Shown here: piece after piece, positions 34,600 through 42,296 of the stretch | How positions within the stretch are numbered: position 1 is the first letter of the stretch | Layout of the letters: the number at the start of each line of letters is the position of its first letter | Assembly: GCA_035712245.1 (NCBI GenBank) | Contig: DASTBC010000267.1 | Location: 1 to 48,052, forward strand | Origin: Candidatus Eisenbacteria bacterium | GTDB lineage: Bacteria; Eisenbacteria; RBG-16-71-46; SZUA-252 | Length of the DNA: 48,052 bases | Direction of reading: 5' to 3' | Position numbers and translations under genes: made by a program | The notes under the pieces: generated by a model | Databases searched by the model: none | Seen by the model: only the letters and a program-made list of their open reading frames with translations | What the model was told of the DNA's origin: nothing

Positions 34600-37494
34600 C
34601 TAGCGGACTCGGGTCTTCAGCTCCTCGTCGAAGTTCAGCACGACCTCGAAGCGGGTGATGTCGTCCTCCGCGTCGCCCTTCCGGATCGCGACCATGCCGC
34701 CTCCAGGCAGGGCATCGAACAGTGGGATGCCGCCTCCCTGAGGAACGATGCGGAGCTGGTCGAGGTCCCACGCCTCCACGGGCTGGGACACGGTGAGCCG
34801 TGGGGCTCGCTGGATCGCCGCGGACATCATCTTGTTCTGAGGACTGAGGTAGTAGAGACGCGAACCGTCGCGGCTCCAGACCGGGGACCCACCGCCGCCC
34901 GAAGAGACCGCGACCGATGGACCCACCGGACCGCCTCCCTCCCACGCGCAGACGAACACGTCGAAGGAGCCCATCTCGTCCGACATGTAGGCCATCGCCC
35001 GCCCGTCCGGGGAGAAGCGGCCCATTCCCTTGCGTCCGGGCCCCGGCAGGAGGTCACGCGGGTCCAACTCGTCCGCTCCGGACGCCGCCACCATGCCGAG
35101 ACCGGGCTTTCCCATCTTCACCGCCGTGACGAGGATCTGCGTGCCGTCGGGAAACCAGGACGTGGGGATGATCTGAGCCTCCCTGGAGCCCTTCGCGATC
35201 CGGCGTGGCGTGCCCGTCCCGTCGGCGTCCACGACGTACACGCCGTCCTCGTCGTTCCTCGCCGTTCGGATGTAGGCGATCTTCGAGCCGTCGGGAGACC
35301 ACGTGGGCATCGAACAATCGACACCTTCGATCGCGACGATGCGTCTGGAGTTCGGCCTGCCGCGCTCGGAAATCCAGATCTCGTAGATGGCGCCCGTGTT
35401 CGCGACCACGGAAGCGACCCGGTCGCCCGCGGGAGAGAGGCTGACGGACGCTTCGAAGGGCTGACGCTCTCCCGACCATTCGCTCACCTTCCCCTGCGGG
35501 TCGATGATCGTGAGGTGGCGATCCTTGGCGGCGTTGCCGCCAGGCGCGTGGAGCAGCGTGCCGCCGGGAGTGAGCTGGTAGCCCGCGTGTCCCCAGCTCG
35601 CGTTCATCCGGAGACCGTCCAGGAGGGCGACCGGAGAACCCTTCAGTTCGAGCTTCTTCGGGTCGAAGCGAGCCGCCAGGAGCGCGTCGCCCCGGGTGAA
35701 GAGGAGGTACCCGGGCTCGAGGTACTTGGCCGACCCCGCGTTGGCGGTGAGGATCTTCACCTCCCCGTTCTCGAGATCGACGGCGCCGATGCTCTGCTGG
35801 TACAGCCCCTTCTCGTAGTACGTCGCGGCGATCAGCGCGGCCCGGTCCCCGGGAAGCGAGTACGGCCCGCTGAATGCGAACGCGCCATCGAATCCAGCGA
35901 GAACGAACTTCTTCGGCTTCGAGACGGTGCCGTCCTCCAGCGAGACCTCCACGTACTCCCTCCCGTTGGCCGTCGCGAAGAGGAGCGTTCCAGACTCCCG
36001 ATACATTCCGTTGCCGCTCCAGTCGTCCTCGCGCTTCACCACGGGCGCGGGCGGCAGGCTCCGGTCGACCGGCATCTTGAAGATGCGGATCTCCGGGGAG
36101 CGCTCGGAGGGGCGCGCGGTGAACTGGATCCAGCGCGAGTCGGGGCTGACGTTGAACGCCTGGATGCGCTCGGTGCCTTTGACCGGCTCGAAGGCATTGC
36201 CGTCGACGGTCCGCATATAGAGACGGTTGTCGGTATCGCTCCCGCTCTTGGCGTCCTTTGGAGCCGCGATCGCGATGAAGTGACGCTCGTCCGGGGTCAT
36301 CCCCATGCCCAGGACGCGGAGATCCGCCGGGAAGGTCACGGAGAGGCGCTTCACGCCCCCGCCGTCGCCGTCCCCAAGGCGCCGTCCCAGGAACAGGCCC
36401 CCGACGAGGAGGCCCAGGATGAACGCGCCGAGCGGCAGGGCAACCGCGATCCGGCCGGCACGCCGGCGCGAACGCGCCCGGGCGGCCGCGTCGGCACCGG
36501 GGACGTCCGTCCCCGCCGCGCCGCGTCCCGTCTTCACTTCCTCCAGCGCGAGCCGCGCGTCGCCGATGTCGCGAAGGCGCCTTCTCGCGTCCTTCTCGAG
36601 ACAGCGGTGGAGGAGCTCCGTCACCCGAGGCGGCGTGTTCTTGGGAAGCGCGGTCCAGTCGACTTCCCTCTCGAGGATCTTCGCGATCGTGTCGGAGACG
36701 GTCTCTCCGTCGAACGCGAGCTTCCCCGTGAGGCACTCGTAGAGGACGCACCCGAAGGACCAGATGTCCGTGCGCCGGTCGACGGGCTTTCCGCGCGCCT
36801 GCTCCGGCGAGAGGTACCCCGCCGTTCCCAGGATCACCCCCGGCATCGTGGCCGCGCCGAACGTGGGCGAGTGGGCGAGCGTCGGCGAATGCGCCATCGT
36901 GGGCGACTGCGGGAACGGCGTCGGGGACGCCAGGGTGGGCGAGTTCGGAAGTCCGGGCGAGCTCGGGATCGCCGGCGAATCCAGGATTCCAGACTCGGGC
37001 GCCACCCGTCCCTTCGCGAGGCCGAAGTCCAGGACCTTGGCCGTGTCGCCTGGCGTGATCATCACGTTGCCCGGCTTGAGATCGCGATGCACGACACCGG
37101 CCTCGTGGGCCGCCTCGATCCCCGCGGCGATCTGGATGCAGAGGTCGATGGCCTCGCCGACGGGCAGCGGGCCGCGCCGGAGACGATCCGCGAGCGTCTC
37201 GCCCTGCACGTGCTCGAGCGCGAGATAACGCCGTCCCTCGCTCTCCTCGAGCCCGTAGATTCCGGCGATGTTCGGGTGATTGAGCGAGGCCAGCACCCGA
37301 GCCTCGCGCTCGAACCGCGCCATCCGCTCCGGGTCGGCCGCGACGTCGTCGGGCATCGCCTTGATCGCGACGGTGCGGTCGAGCCGCAGGTCTCGCGCTT
37401 CGTAGACGATGCCCATCCCGCCTCGGGCGATCTCGCGCTCGACGCGATAGGGGCCGATCGTGGTCGGCTTCGTGGCGGCGGGCTCCAAGCTCAT
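34600..37494 (-). CDS. Membrane Ser/Thr protein kinase with TolB-like propeller
   Basis: 964 aa. A Pkn-type kinase domain (about 16-320): glycine loop ARGGMGIVYEAR, Lys45 in VAIKAM, HRD (136-138), DFG (156-158), SPE (229-231) and DIWSFG. The activation segment carries an unusual insert, residues about 163-216, rich in SPT. A membrane helix (about 349-371) leads to a long external beta-propeller of WD40/TolB type (about 380-960, with NVSPDSRWIQFTA, TWSPDGSKIAYIR, PVWSRDGSRLYYLS). It is probably a receptor kinase that senses a ligand outside. The ATG at 37494 is preferred; upstream in-frame residues are Pro/Arg-rich and not kinase-like. It diverges from the arylsulfotransferase-like gene. Confidence 0.95.
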   Translation of the reverse strand: MSLEPAATKPTTIGPYRVEREIARGGMGIVYEARDLRLDRTVAIKAMPDDVAADPERMARFEREARVLASLNHPNIAGIYGLEESEGRRYLALEHVQGETLADRLRRGPLPVGEAIDLCIQIAAGIEAAHEAGVVHRDLKPGNVMITPGDTAKVLDFGLAKGRVAPESGILDSPAIPSSPGLPNSPTLASPTPFPQSPTMAHSPTLAHSPTFGAATMPGVILGTAGYLSPEQARGKPVDRRTDIWSFGCVLYECLTGKLAFDGETVSDTIAKILEREVDWTALPKNTPPRVTELLHRCLEKDARRRLRDIGDARLALEEVKTGRGAAGTDVPGADAAARARSRRRAGRIAVALPLGAFILGLLVGGLFLGRRLGDGDGGGVKRLSVTFPADLRVLGMGMTPDERHFIAIAAPKDAKSGSDTDNRLYMRTVDGNAFEPVKGTERIQAFNVSPDSRWIQFTARPSERSPEIRIFKMPVDRSLPPAPVVKREDDWSGNGMYRESGTLLFATANGREYVEVSLEDGTVSKPKKFVLAGFDGAFAFSGPYSLPGDRAALIAATYYEKGLYQQSIGAVDLENGEVKILTANAGSAKYLEPGYLLFTRGDALLAARFDPKKLELKGSPVALLDGLRMNASWGHAGYQLTPGGTLLHAPGGNAAKDRHLTIIDPQGKVSEWSGERQPFEASVSLSPAGDRVASVVANTGAIYEIWISERGRPNSRRIVAIEGVDCSMPTWSPDGSKIAYIRTARNDEDGVYVVDADGTGTPRRIAKGSREAQIIPTSWFPDGTQILVTAVKMGKPGLGMVAASGADELDPRDLLPGPGRKGMGRFSPDGRAMAYMSDEMGSFDVFVCAWEGGGPVGPSVAVSSGGGGSPVWSRDGSRLYYLSPQNKMMSAAIQRAPRLTVSQPVEAWDLDQLRIVPQGGGIPLFDALPGGGMVAIRKGDAEDDITRFEVVLNFDEELKTRVR
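36847..37008. repeat. Degenerate SPT-encoding repeats in the kinase activation loop
   Basis: This segment encodes residues 163-216. SPT occurs five times (185-187, 190-192, 197-199, 203-205, 209-211) and two further SP pairs precede. On the DNA, GTSGGCGA-like octamers recur at irregular 9-24 base steps (for example near 36863, 36891, 36900 and 36935). The pattern suggests growth by slippage, now diverged. Confidence 0.7.
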
Positions 37495-37605
37495 CAGGAG
37501 ATAGAGGATACCAGGGGGGTCCCGCGGCGGGGGAGATTCCTTCCGCCCGCCGAAGCCGCGAGGGGGTACCATCGAATCTGGTGGGGGTCACCAGTCGAGG
37601 CGTTG

Positions 37606-39354
37606 ATGAACATGGACGTTCGTGCCCTGCCTTGCTGGCACGCGCTCGCCGTGGCGTGCGTCGTGCTCTGCTCCGCCCCGTCGCCGACGGCGGCGGACCC
37701 CGTCCCGCCTGACTTCCCCCGGATCCAGACGACGCTCCCCGGCATACCCGCACCCGGGCGCATCTTCCTGGGCAGCTTCAGCCAGAGCGATCCCTCGGCA
37801 GCGTCCTATCTCATGATCCTCGAGAACGACGGCACTCCCGTGTTCCACCGGCGGCTTCCGTCGAGGGGCTTCGACTTCAAGCTCCAGCCCGATGGAAGGC
37901 TCACGTACTTCGATCCGACGTTCGACGGCTTCTACGCCCTGGACTCCACGTACACCGTCGTGGACTCGTTCCAGTGCGGGAACGGGCTCACGACCGACTT
38001 CCACGACCTCCTCGTGCTGCCGAACGGACACGCGCTCCTCATGTCCTACGAGACGAGGATCATGGACATGACCGCCTACGATCCGAAGGGATGGCCCAAC
38101 GCAGAGGTCGTGGGGCTCGTGATCCAGGAAATCGACCGCGCGAAGAACGTGGTCTTCGAGTGGAAATCCTGGGACCACTTCGACGTGACGGACGCGACCG
38201 GGATCTCCCTCGGCAACCGCCGCGTGGACTACGTGCACGGGAACTCGCTCGATCTCGACCGGGACGGGAACCTCCTTCTCTCCTCCCGGAGCCTGAACGA
38301 GGTGACCAAGATCAGCCGCGCCACGGGCGAGGTGCTCTGGCGGCTCGGAGGGAAGCGGAACCAGTTCCAGTTCAAGGAGGGAGCGACCCCGTTCTACCGG
38401 CAGCACTCCGCGCGGTCGGTGGGTGACGGACGCCTCCTCCTCTACGACAACGGGAACTTCCATTCACCGCCCTACTCGCGCGCGGTGGAGTACGAGATCG
38501 ACGAGGTCGAGATGGGCGTGAAGGAGGTGTGGGAGTACCGCCACGAGCCGGACGTGTTCGGCGCGTTCTCCGGCTCCGTCCAGCGGCTCCCGAACGGAAA
38601 CACCCTGGTCGGCTGGGGATCGACGACGCCCACGCTCACCGAGGTCGATCCCAAGGGAGACGTCGTGTACGAGCTCACGTTCGACCCGGGGATCTTCTCC
38701 TATCGGGCGTTCCGGTTCGACTGGCCCCCGATGGAGTTCGCGCACGCGACGCTGATCCCTTCGATGATCAACACATCGATCGTCACCGGACGGATCACGG
38801 GCGTCCTGGAGCCGGTCGGCTTCGACGCGAGCGCGATCGACGTGAGCACGGTGCGGCTCGCGGGGGTCGTGCCCGCGGAGGTCAAGGGGGCCACCCTCGG
38901 GGACGCGAACGGGAACGGGAAGCAGGACCTCACGGTTTCCTTCGCCCGCGAGCCGCTCCTGCCGGCGCTCACGCCGGCGACGGCGCAGCTCGAGATCGCG
39001 GGATCGTTGACGAGCGGAACGCGTTTCCACGGGTTCGCGCCCGTGCGCGTGATATCGCCGACCCGGGCGACACGCCCCGATCCCGAGCTCCAGGTGATCT
39101 CGGCGCCGGGGGTCCTGCCGGTCACGCTGGCCCTCGAGGCGGGGGCTCCCGGGCGCGCTCGCGCGGTCGCGGTGTACGACGTGAGCGGACGGCTCGTGCG
39201 GCGGTGGATTCCGGACGCGCGCGGCGGAACGGAGCGGTTCACGTGGGATGGACGGCGCGCGGACGGCACGCCCGCCGCATCGGGAATCTACTTCGCGCGC
39301 GTGGAGGGATCGAACGCGCCCGGCGCCGCCGGACGCATCGTGATCACGCGCTGA
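37606..39354 (+). CDS. Exported arylsulfotransferase-like protein with FlgD/T9SS-type tail
   Basis: 582 aa. GAGG lies five bases before the ATG at 37606. A signal peptide (about 1-29) is followed by an ASST-type propeller (about 40-390): HDLLVLPNGHALLMSYE, YVHGNSLDLDRDGNLLLSSR, LWRLGGKRNQF, RQHSARSVGDGRLLLYDNGN and SVQRLPNGNTLVGWG are characteristic, including the conserved HGNS histidine region. From about 410 a linker leads to a C-terminal FlgD-like Ig module (VAVYDVSGRLVRRW ... GTPAASGIYFARVE ... RIVITR). ASST enzymes transfer sulfate between phenols; here the tail points to secretion or surface attachment. The 111-base gap to the divergent kinase should hold both promoters. Confidence 0.88.
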   Translation: MNMDVRALPCWHALAVACVVLCSAPSPTAADPVPPDFPRIQTTLPGIPAPGRIFLGSFSQSDPSAASYLMILENDGTPVFHRRLPSRGFDFKLQPDGRLTYFDPTFDGFYALDSTYTVVDSFQCGNGLTTDFHDLLVLPNGHALLMSYETRIMDMTAYDPKGWPNAEVVGLVIQEIDRAKNVVFEWKSWDHFDVTDATGISLGNRRVDYVHGNSLDLDRDGNLLLSSRSLNEVTKISRATGEVLWRLGGKRNQFQFKEGATPFYRQHSARSVGDGRLLLYDNGNFHSPPYSRAVEYEIDEVEMGVKEVWEYRHEPDVFGAFSGSVQRLPNGNTLVGWGSTTPTLTEVDPKGDVVYELTFDPGIFSYRAFRFDWPPMEFAHATLIPSMINTSIVTGRITGVLEPVGFDASAIDVSTVRLAGVVPAEVKGATLGDANGNGKQDLTVSFAREPLLPALTPATAQLEIAGSLTSGTRFHGFAPVRVISPTRATRPDPELQVISAPGVLPVTLALEAGAPGRARAVAVYDVSGRLVRRWIPDARGGTERFTWDGRRADGTPAASGIYFARVEGSNAPGAAGRIVITR

Positions 39355-39357
39355 CGA

Positions 39358-40653
39358 TCAGGCGGCCCGGCCCGGCTCTTCGGGCTCGGGCTCGACGATG
39401 GGATCGGGGCCCGGCCCCGAGCCCGGGCCACGCCGGGGTGGCAACCCGCCCGGACTCATCAGCTCCTCGAGCGTGAAGCGGCACTCGACCGTCGCCTCGT
39501 GCCCCGGGCCCAGCGTCTGGGTGAGGATGACGAGCGCCTTCTTGCAGGTGGACCTCGCCTCGCTCAGACTTCCCGCCCGCGCCTCGAGCTCCGCGAGACG
39601 GAGCAGGTGGATCCCCATCTTCCGGTGTCCCGGGCCGAACACGCGCTCGTCGATCGCCATGGCGCGGCGCTGCGTCTCGATCGCCCGATCGATCTTCCCG
39701 GCGCGCTCCTCGCACGTGACGAGGTTCCGGAGCGTGAAGGCGAGCTCGGGATGGTGCGGACCGAGGACGCGCTCCCGGATGGCGAGCGCGCGCGCGTGCA
39801 GCGACTCCGCGGCGGAGAAGTTCCCTCGCTCCAGCTCGAGCGTCGCGAGCCGGTCGATGGGGCCGAGCGTGTACGGCGACCCGGTCCCGGACGCGCGCTC
39901 GTGATGCGACAGCACCACGCGCGCGATCTCGGTGGCGCGCGTGAACTTTCGAAGCCCCCAGCACGCTTCGCCGAGCCGCGAGAGGGTTTCCACGGCAACC
40001 GGGTCGTCCTTGCCGAGGAGCCTCTCCTGGATCTCGAGCGCCCTCACGTACCCGAGCTCGGCCAGATCCCACCGGCCGCGCGTCCCATGGAGATCCGCGA
40101 GCTCGACCATCTTCTCGGCGAGCATCACCTGGTTCGGCGGGTTCCGCGACTGCTGGATCTCGACCGCGCGGCGGAAGATCGGCTCGACCTGGTGCGTGAT
40201 GGCGTCCATTCGGGCCTCGCACGCCGCCTCGAGCGAGTCCAGGTCGGCGAGGACGTAGACGGCGTGGAGGTCGCCGAGCACGCTCAGCACCTCCACGCTC
40301 TCCGCGCCGCGCGCGCGCTCGCCGAGCGACACCGCCTCGAGCAGGAGCCGCTCCGCCTCCGCGTGCTTCCCCTGCGCCGCCACGGCGTTCGCGAGGTTCC
40401 GCAGCGAGAGCACGGTCTCCATCGGATCGTCACCCTCCCCCCGGCTCAGGAGGAGCGCGTGACGGTACGAGCGCTCGGCTTCCACGTACTGGAGGGCCTC
40501 GTACGCGACGTCTCCGGCTTCCGTCTCCTCCCCTCGGACGGTGTCGCGAGCGTCGGGCAGGTTCCGGTTCATGCGCGAGACGGCGAAGGTGAACGCCACG
40601 GTCAGAACCGCGAGCGGCAGCACGAAGACGAACAGGATCCGGCGAAACGCCAT
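39358..40653 (-). CDS. Membrane-anchored TPR protein
   Basis: 431 aa. One N-terminal membrane helix (about 4-24), then tandem tetratricopeptide repeats of the kinesin-light-chain type across the rest: AERSYRHALLLSR, AERLLLEAVSLGERARG, AELGYVRALEIQERLLGKDDP, AESLHARALAIRERVLGPHHPE and AIETQRRAMAIDERVFGPGH. The tail is Pro/Gly/Glu-rich. It probably scaffolds a complex at the outer face of the membrane. No catalytic domain is present, unlike the TPR-CHAT protein at 29067. The ATG at 40653 is chosen because it starts the membrane helix and has GGGGG upstream. Its stop is three bases from the convergent arylsulfotransferase-like gene. Confidence 0.85.
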   Translation of the reverse strand: MAFRRILFVFVLPLAVLTVAFTFAVSRMNRNLPDARDTVRGEETEAGDVAYEALQYVEAERSYRHALLLSRGEGDDPMETVLSLRNLANAVAAQGKHAEAERLLLEAVSLGERARGAESVEVLSVLGDLHAVYVLADLDSLEAACEARMDAITHQVEPIFRRAVEIQQSRNPPNQVMLAEKMVELADLHGTRGRWDLAELGYVRALEIQERLLGKDDPVAVETLSRLGEACWGLRKFTRATEIARVVLSHHERASGTGSPYTLGPIDRLATLELERGNFSAAESLHARALAIRERVLGPHHPELAFTLRNLVTCEERAGKIDRAIETQRRAMAIDERVFGPGHRKMGIHLLRLAELEARAGSLSEARSTCKKALVILTQTLGPGHEATVECRFTLEELMSPGGLPPRRGPGSGPGPDPIVEPEPEEPGRAA

Positions 40654-40805
40654 GAAACCCCCGATGCAGGAAGGACGGTGCGGGGACGCGCGACCCGGCG
40701 CGCGTGCGGCGAGGCGCGCGAGCCTCCGCGCGAGGCGAAGGGCCTGGCGTGACGCGAGCCGCAACCCGCAACCCATCTATCGGCACGCCGGGCCCGCGCC
40801 TGAAT

Positions 40806-40891
40806 GGGACTGTGTAGCTCGTGGAATGATAGTCGCTTCGGACTGACCGCCCGCCGGCCGCCCACGGTCGAGTCCCTGTCCCCGGGGACAG
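40806..40891. other. Structured intergenic segment between the TPR gene and pyrE
   Basis: Two strong self-complementary elements occur. GACTGTG (40808-40814) can pair with CACGGTC (40863-40869) in seven positions with one G-U, enclosing AGTC/GACT. CTGTCCCCGGGGACAG (40876-40891) is an exact 16-bp palindrome lying 37 bases after the pyrE stop. The palindrome may serve as the pyrE transcript end. The segment is near tRNA length and starts in a tRNA-like way, but does not fold as a tRNA (see rejected items). The rest of the 275-base gap (40654-40928) shows no gene. Confidence 0.35.
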
Positions 40892-40928
40892 TGCGGGGTC
40901 GAGACGAGGGCCCGTCTCACGGGCTACC

Positions 40929-41525
40929 TCAAGCGTTGGCTGTCCGGGCCTCCGCGGCGCGTCTCAGGTCCCGCAGCGTGCAGAGGGCCTCGAACGACAC
41001 CCCTTCCGCCTCGATCTTCGCGCGGCCATCCTGCTCCTCCCGATCGATGATCGCGATGGCGCGGGTGACCTCGAGCCCGAACTCGCGCGAACGCCGGATG
41101 GCGTCGATCGTGGATCCGCCGCTCGTCACGACGTCGTCCACGATGAGCGCGCGATCCCCCTTCTCCACGGCGCCTTCGACGAGCTTCTTCAGGCCGTGCT
41201 GCTTGGGCTCCTTTCGCACCACGAAGACGCGGACGAGGCTTCCATCCTTCCGGTACGCCGCGTCCGAGACGGCGATCGCGATCGGGAAGGCTCCGATCAG
41301 CAGCCCTCCGACCGCGTCCTCGCGCGCCGCGCCGCCTCTCGTGATCCGCTCGAGCATGAGCTCCCCGACCGCTTGCCGCGCTTCGGGATAGGAAAGCGCG
41401 ACCCTGCAGTCGACGTAGACGTCGCTCTTCGCCCCCGACGCGAGCGTGAAGATGGGCGTCGGGCTGTACTGGAAGGCCTTCGTATCGATCAGGATCCGGA
41501 TCAGCCGTTCCTTGTCGAAGCTCAT
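40929..41525 (-). CDS. pyrE: Orotate phosphoribosyltransferase
   Basis: 198 aa. It converts orotate and PRPP to OMP in pyrimidine synthesis. The PRPP-binding motif is ALIVDDVVTSGGST (126-139) with the paired Asp residues 130-131, and FTLASGAKSDVYVDCR (26-41) matches the N-terminal substrate segment of PyrE. RKEPKQHGLKK (104-114) is the flexible catalytic loop. The gene starts 10 bases after the upstream membrane-protein gene, with GAGG in that gap, so the two are co-transcribed. Confidence 0.95.
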   Translation of the reverse strand: MSFDKERLIRILIDTKAFQYSPTPIFTLASGAKSDVYVDCRVALSYPEARQAVGELMLERITRGGAAREDAVGGLLIGAFPIAIAVSDAAYRKDGSLVRVFVVRKEPKQHGLKKLVEGAVEKGDRALIVDDVVTSGGSTIDAIRRSREFGLEVTRAIAIIDREEQDGRAKIEAEGVSFEALCTLRDLRRAAEARTANA

Positions 41526-41535
41526 GTCTCGGACC

Positions 41536-42096
41536 TCAGGCGTCGGGCCACATCGCGCCGAACACGCCGCCCACGAGAAGCGCGTAGATCAAGCCGTCGA
41601 TCAGGTGCCGGATCGTGTTCCCCCAGGAACGGTGATACCAGATCGAGGTCTGGATCAAAGCCAGCGAGTACCCCAGGAACGCGGTCGTTCCGGTGAACCG
41701 GAACACCGTCATGTACTCCGTGCCCGGCCCGAACGCTCGGCCGGTGAGATAGGCGGCGAAGACCCCGACCAGCACGCAGTACAGGAACCACTGGGCGAGG
41801 CTCTTCCCCATACCCGCGTACGGTCCCATGACGGTCAGGAGCACGATCGGACCGCGCTTCATCTTCTCCTGGAACGCAGGATCCTTCATGCCCTGGTATC
41901 CCTCGGCGCACGGCGCCATGTAGTCGCCGGGGGCGAGCCCGATCCTCCGGAAGGCGTCCAGGAGTTCGTCCTCCTTCTCCACCTTCCTCCAGTCCTTCTT
42001 GTGGAACGGAAGCACCATGTGGACGATCGCGCTCACGATGAAGACGAGGACCGCGGAGACCAGAATCGGGACCCACAGCGACATGATCGGGACCAT
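41536..42096 (-). CDS. Four-helix membrane protein of unknown function
   Basis: 186 aa. A first membrane helix (about 8-28, with SAIVHMVLPFHKKDW after it) is followed by a soluble loop (about 32-80: DELLDAFRRIGLAPGDYMAPCAEGYQGMKD) and three more helices from about 98 to the end (QWFLYCVLVGVFAAYLTG, FRFTGTTAFLGYSLALIQ, HLIDGLIYALLVGGVFGAMW). SIWYHRSWGNTIRHLIDGL is a conserved-looking polar motif. I recognise no characterised family. It is the first gene of the pair with pyrE. Confidence 0.75.
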   Translation of the reverse strand: MVPIMSLWVPILVSAVLVFIVSAIVHMVLPFHKKDWRKVEKEDELLDAFRRIGLAPGDYMAPCAEGYQGMKDPAFQEKMKRGPIVLLTVMGPYAGMGKSLAQWFLYCVLVGVFAAYLTGRAFGPGTEYMTVFRFTGTTAFLGYSLALIQTSIWYHRSWGNTIRHLIDGLIYALLVGGVFGAMWPDA

Positions 42097-42163
42097 GCGC
42101 CCTCCCCTGGGGAATGAGTTCCGGTGACGGCGGGGAGTGTAGGGCGGGGCGGTACCGTCGTAA

Positions 42164-42282
42164 AGACGGAGAAAGGCGGCTCAGCGCTACCCGGTTCATG
42201 CGGGAGGGGGCGGGGGATGGCCGGCCGCCCCTTCCGCCTGCCCGCATGAGCCGCGCAGCGCTGAGCCGCCTTTCGTTCGTCT
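42164..42282. repeat. Long imperfect hairpin (MITE- or REP-like element)
   Basis: An exact 18-bp inverted repeat, GAAAGGCGGCTCAGCGCT (42171-42188) and its complement (42257-42274), encloses symmetrical 8-base unpaired stretches and a second exact 8-bp pair, CATGCGGG/CCCGCATG (42197-42204/42241-42248). The apex (42205-42240) is itself GC-rich and mostly self-complementary. Outer bases AGACGGA (42164-42170) and TTCGTCT (42276-42282) extend the stem. It fills the gap between the membrane-protein gene and the 3' end of the cytochrome gene. Confidence 0.8.
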
Positions 42283-42296
42283 CGCCGGCGTCACGA

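Noticed and set aside
29067-37494. CHAT protein and kinase as a defence island
   Set aside because: Neighbouring genes are pyrophosphatase, hydrolase and SYLF protein; no nucleic-acid effector, gasdermin or phage-related gene is present, and the CHAT protein appears exported.
33829-37605. Very long + strand open frame running into the arylsulfotransferase-like gene
   Set aside because: The part before 37606 is antisense to the SYLF and kinase genes and has Arg/Glu/Val-rich composition typical of high-GC antisense frames; a signal peptide and ribosome binding site mark the true start at 37606.
40806-40882. Possible tRNA gene of 77 bases
   Set aside because: The ends nearly pair and TAGCTC looks like a D-arm start, but no D-stem partner, no 7-base anticodon loop and no normal TTCRANY T-loop can be formed.
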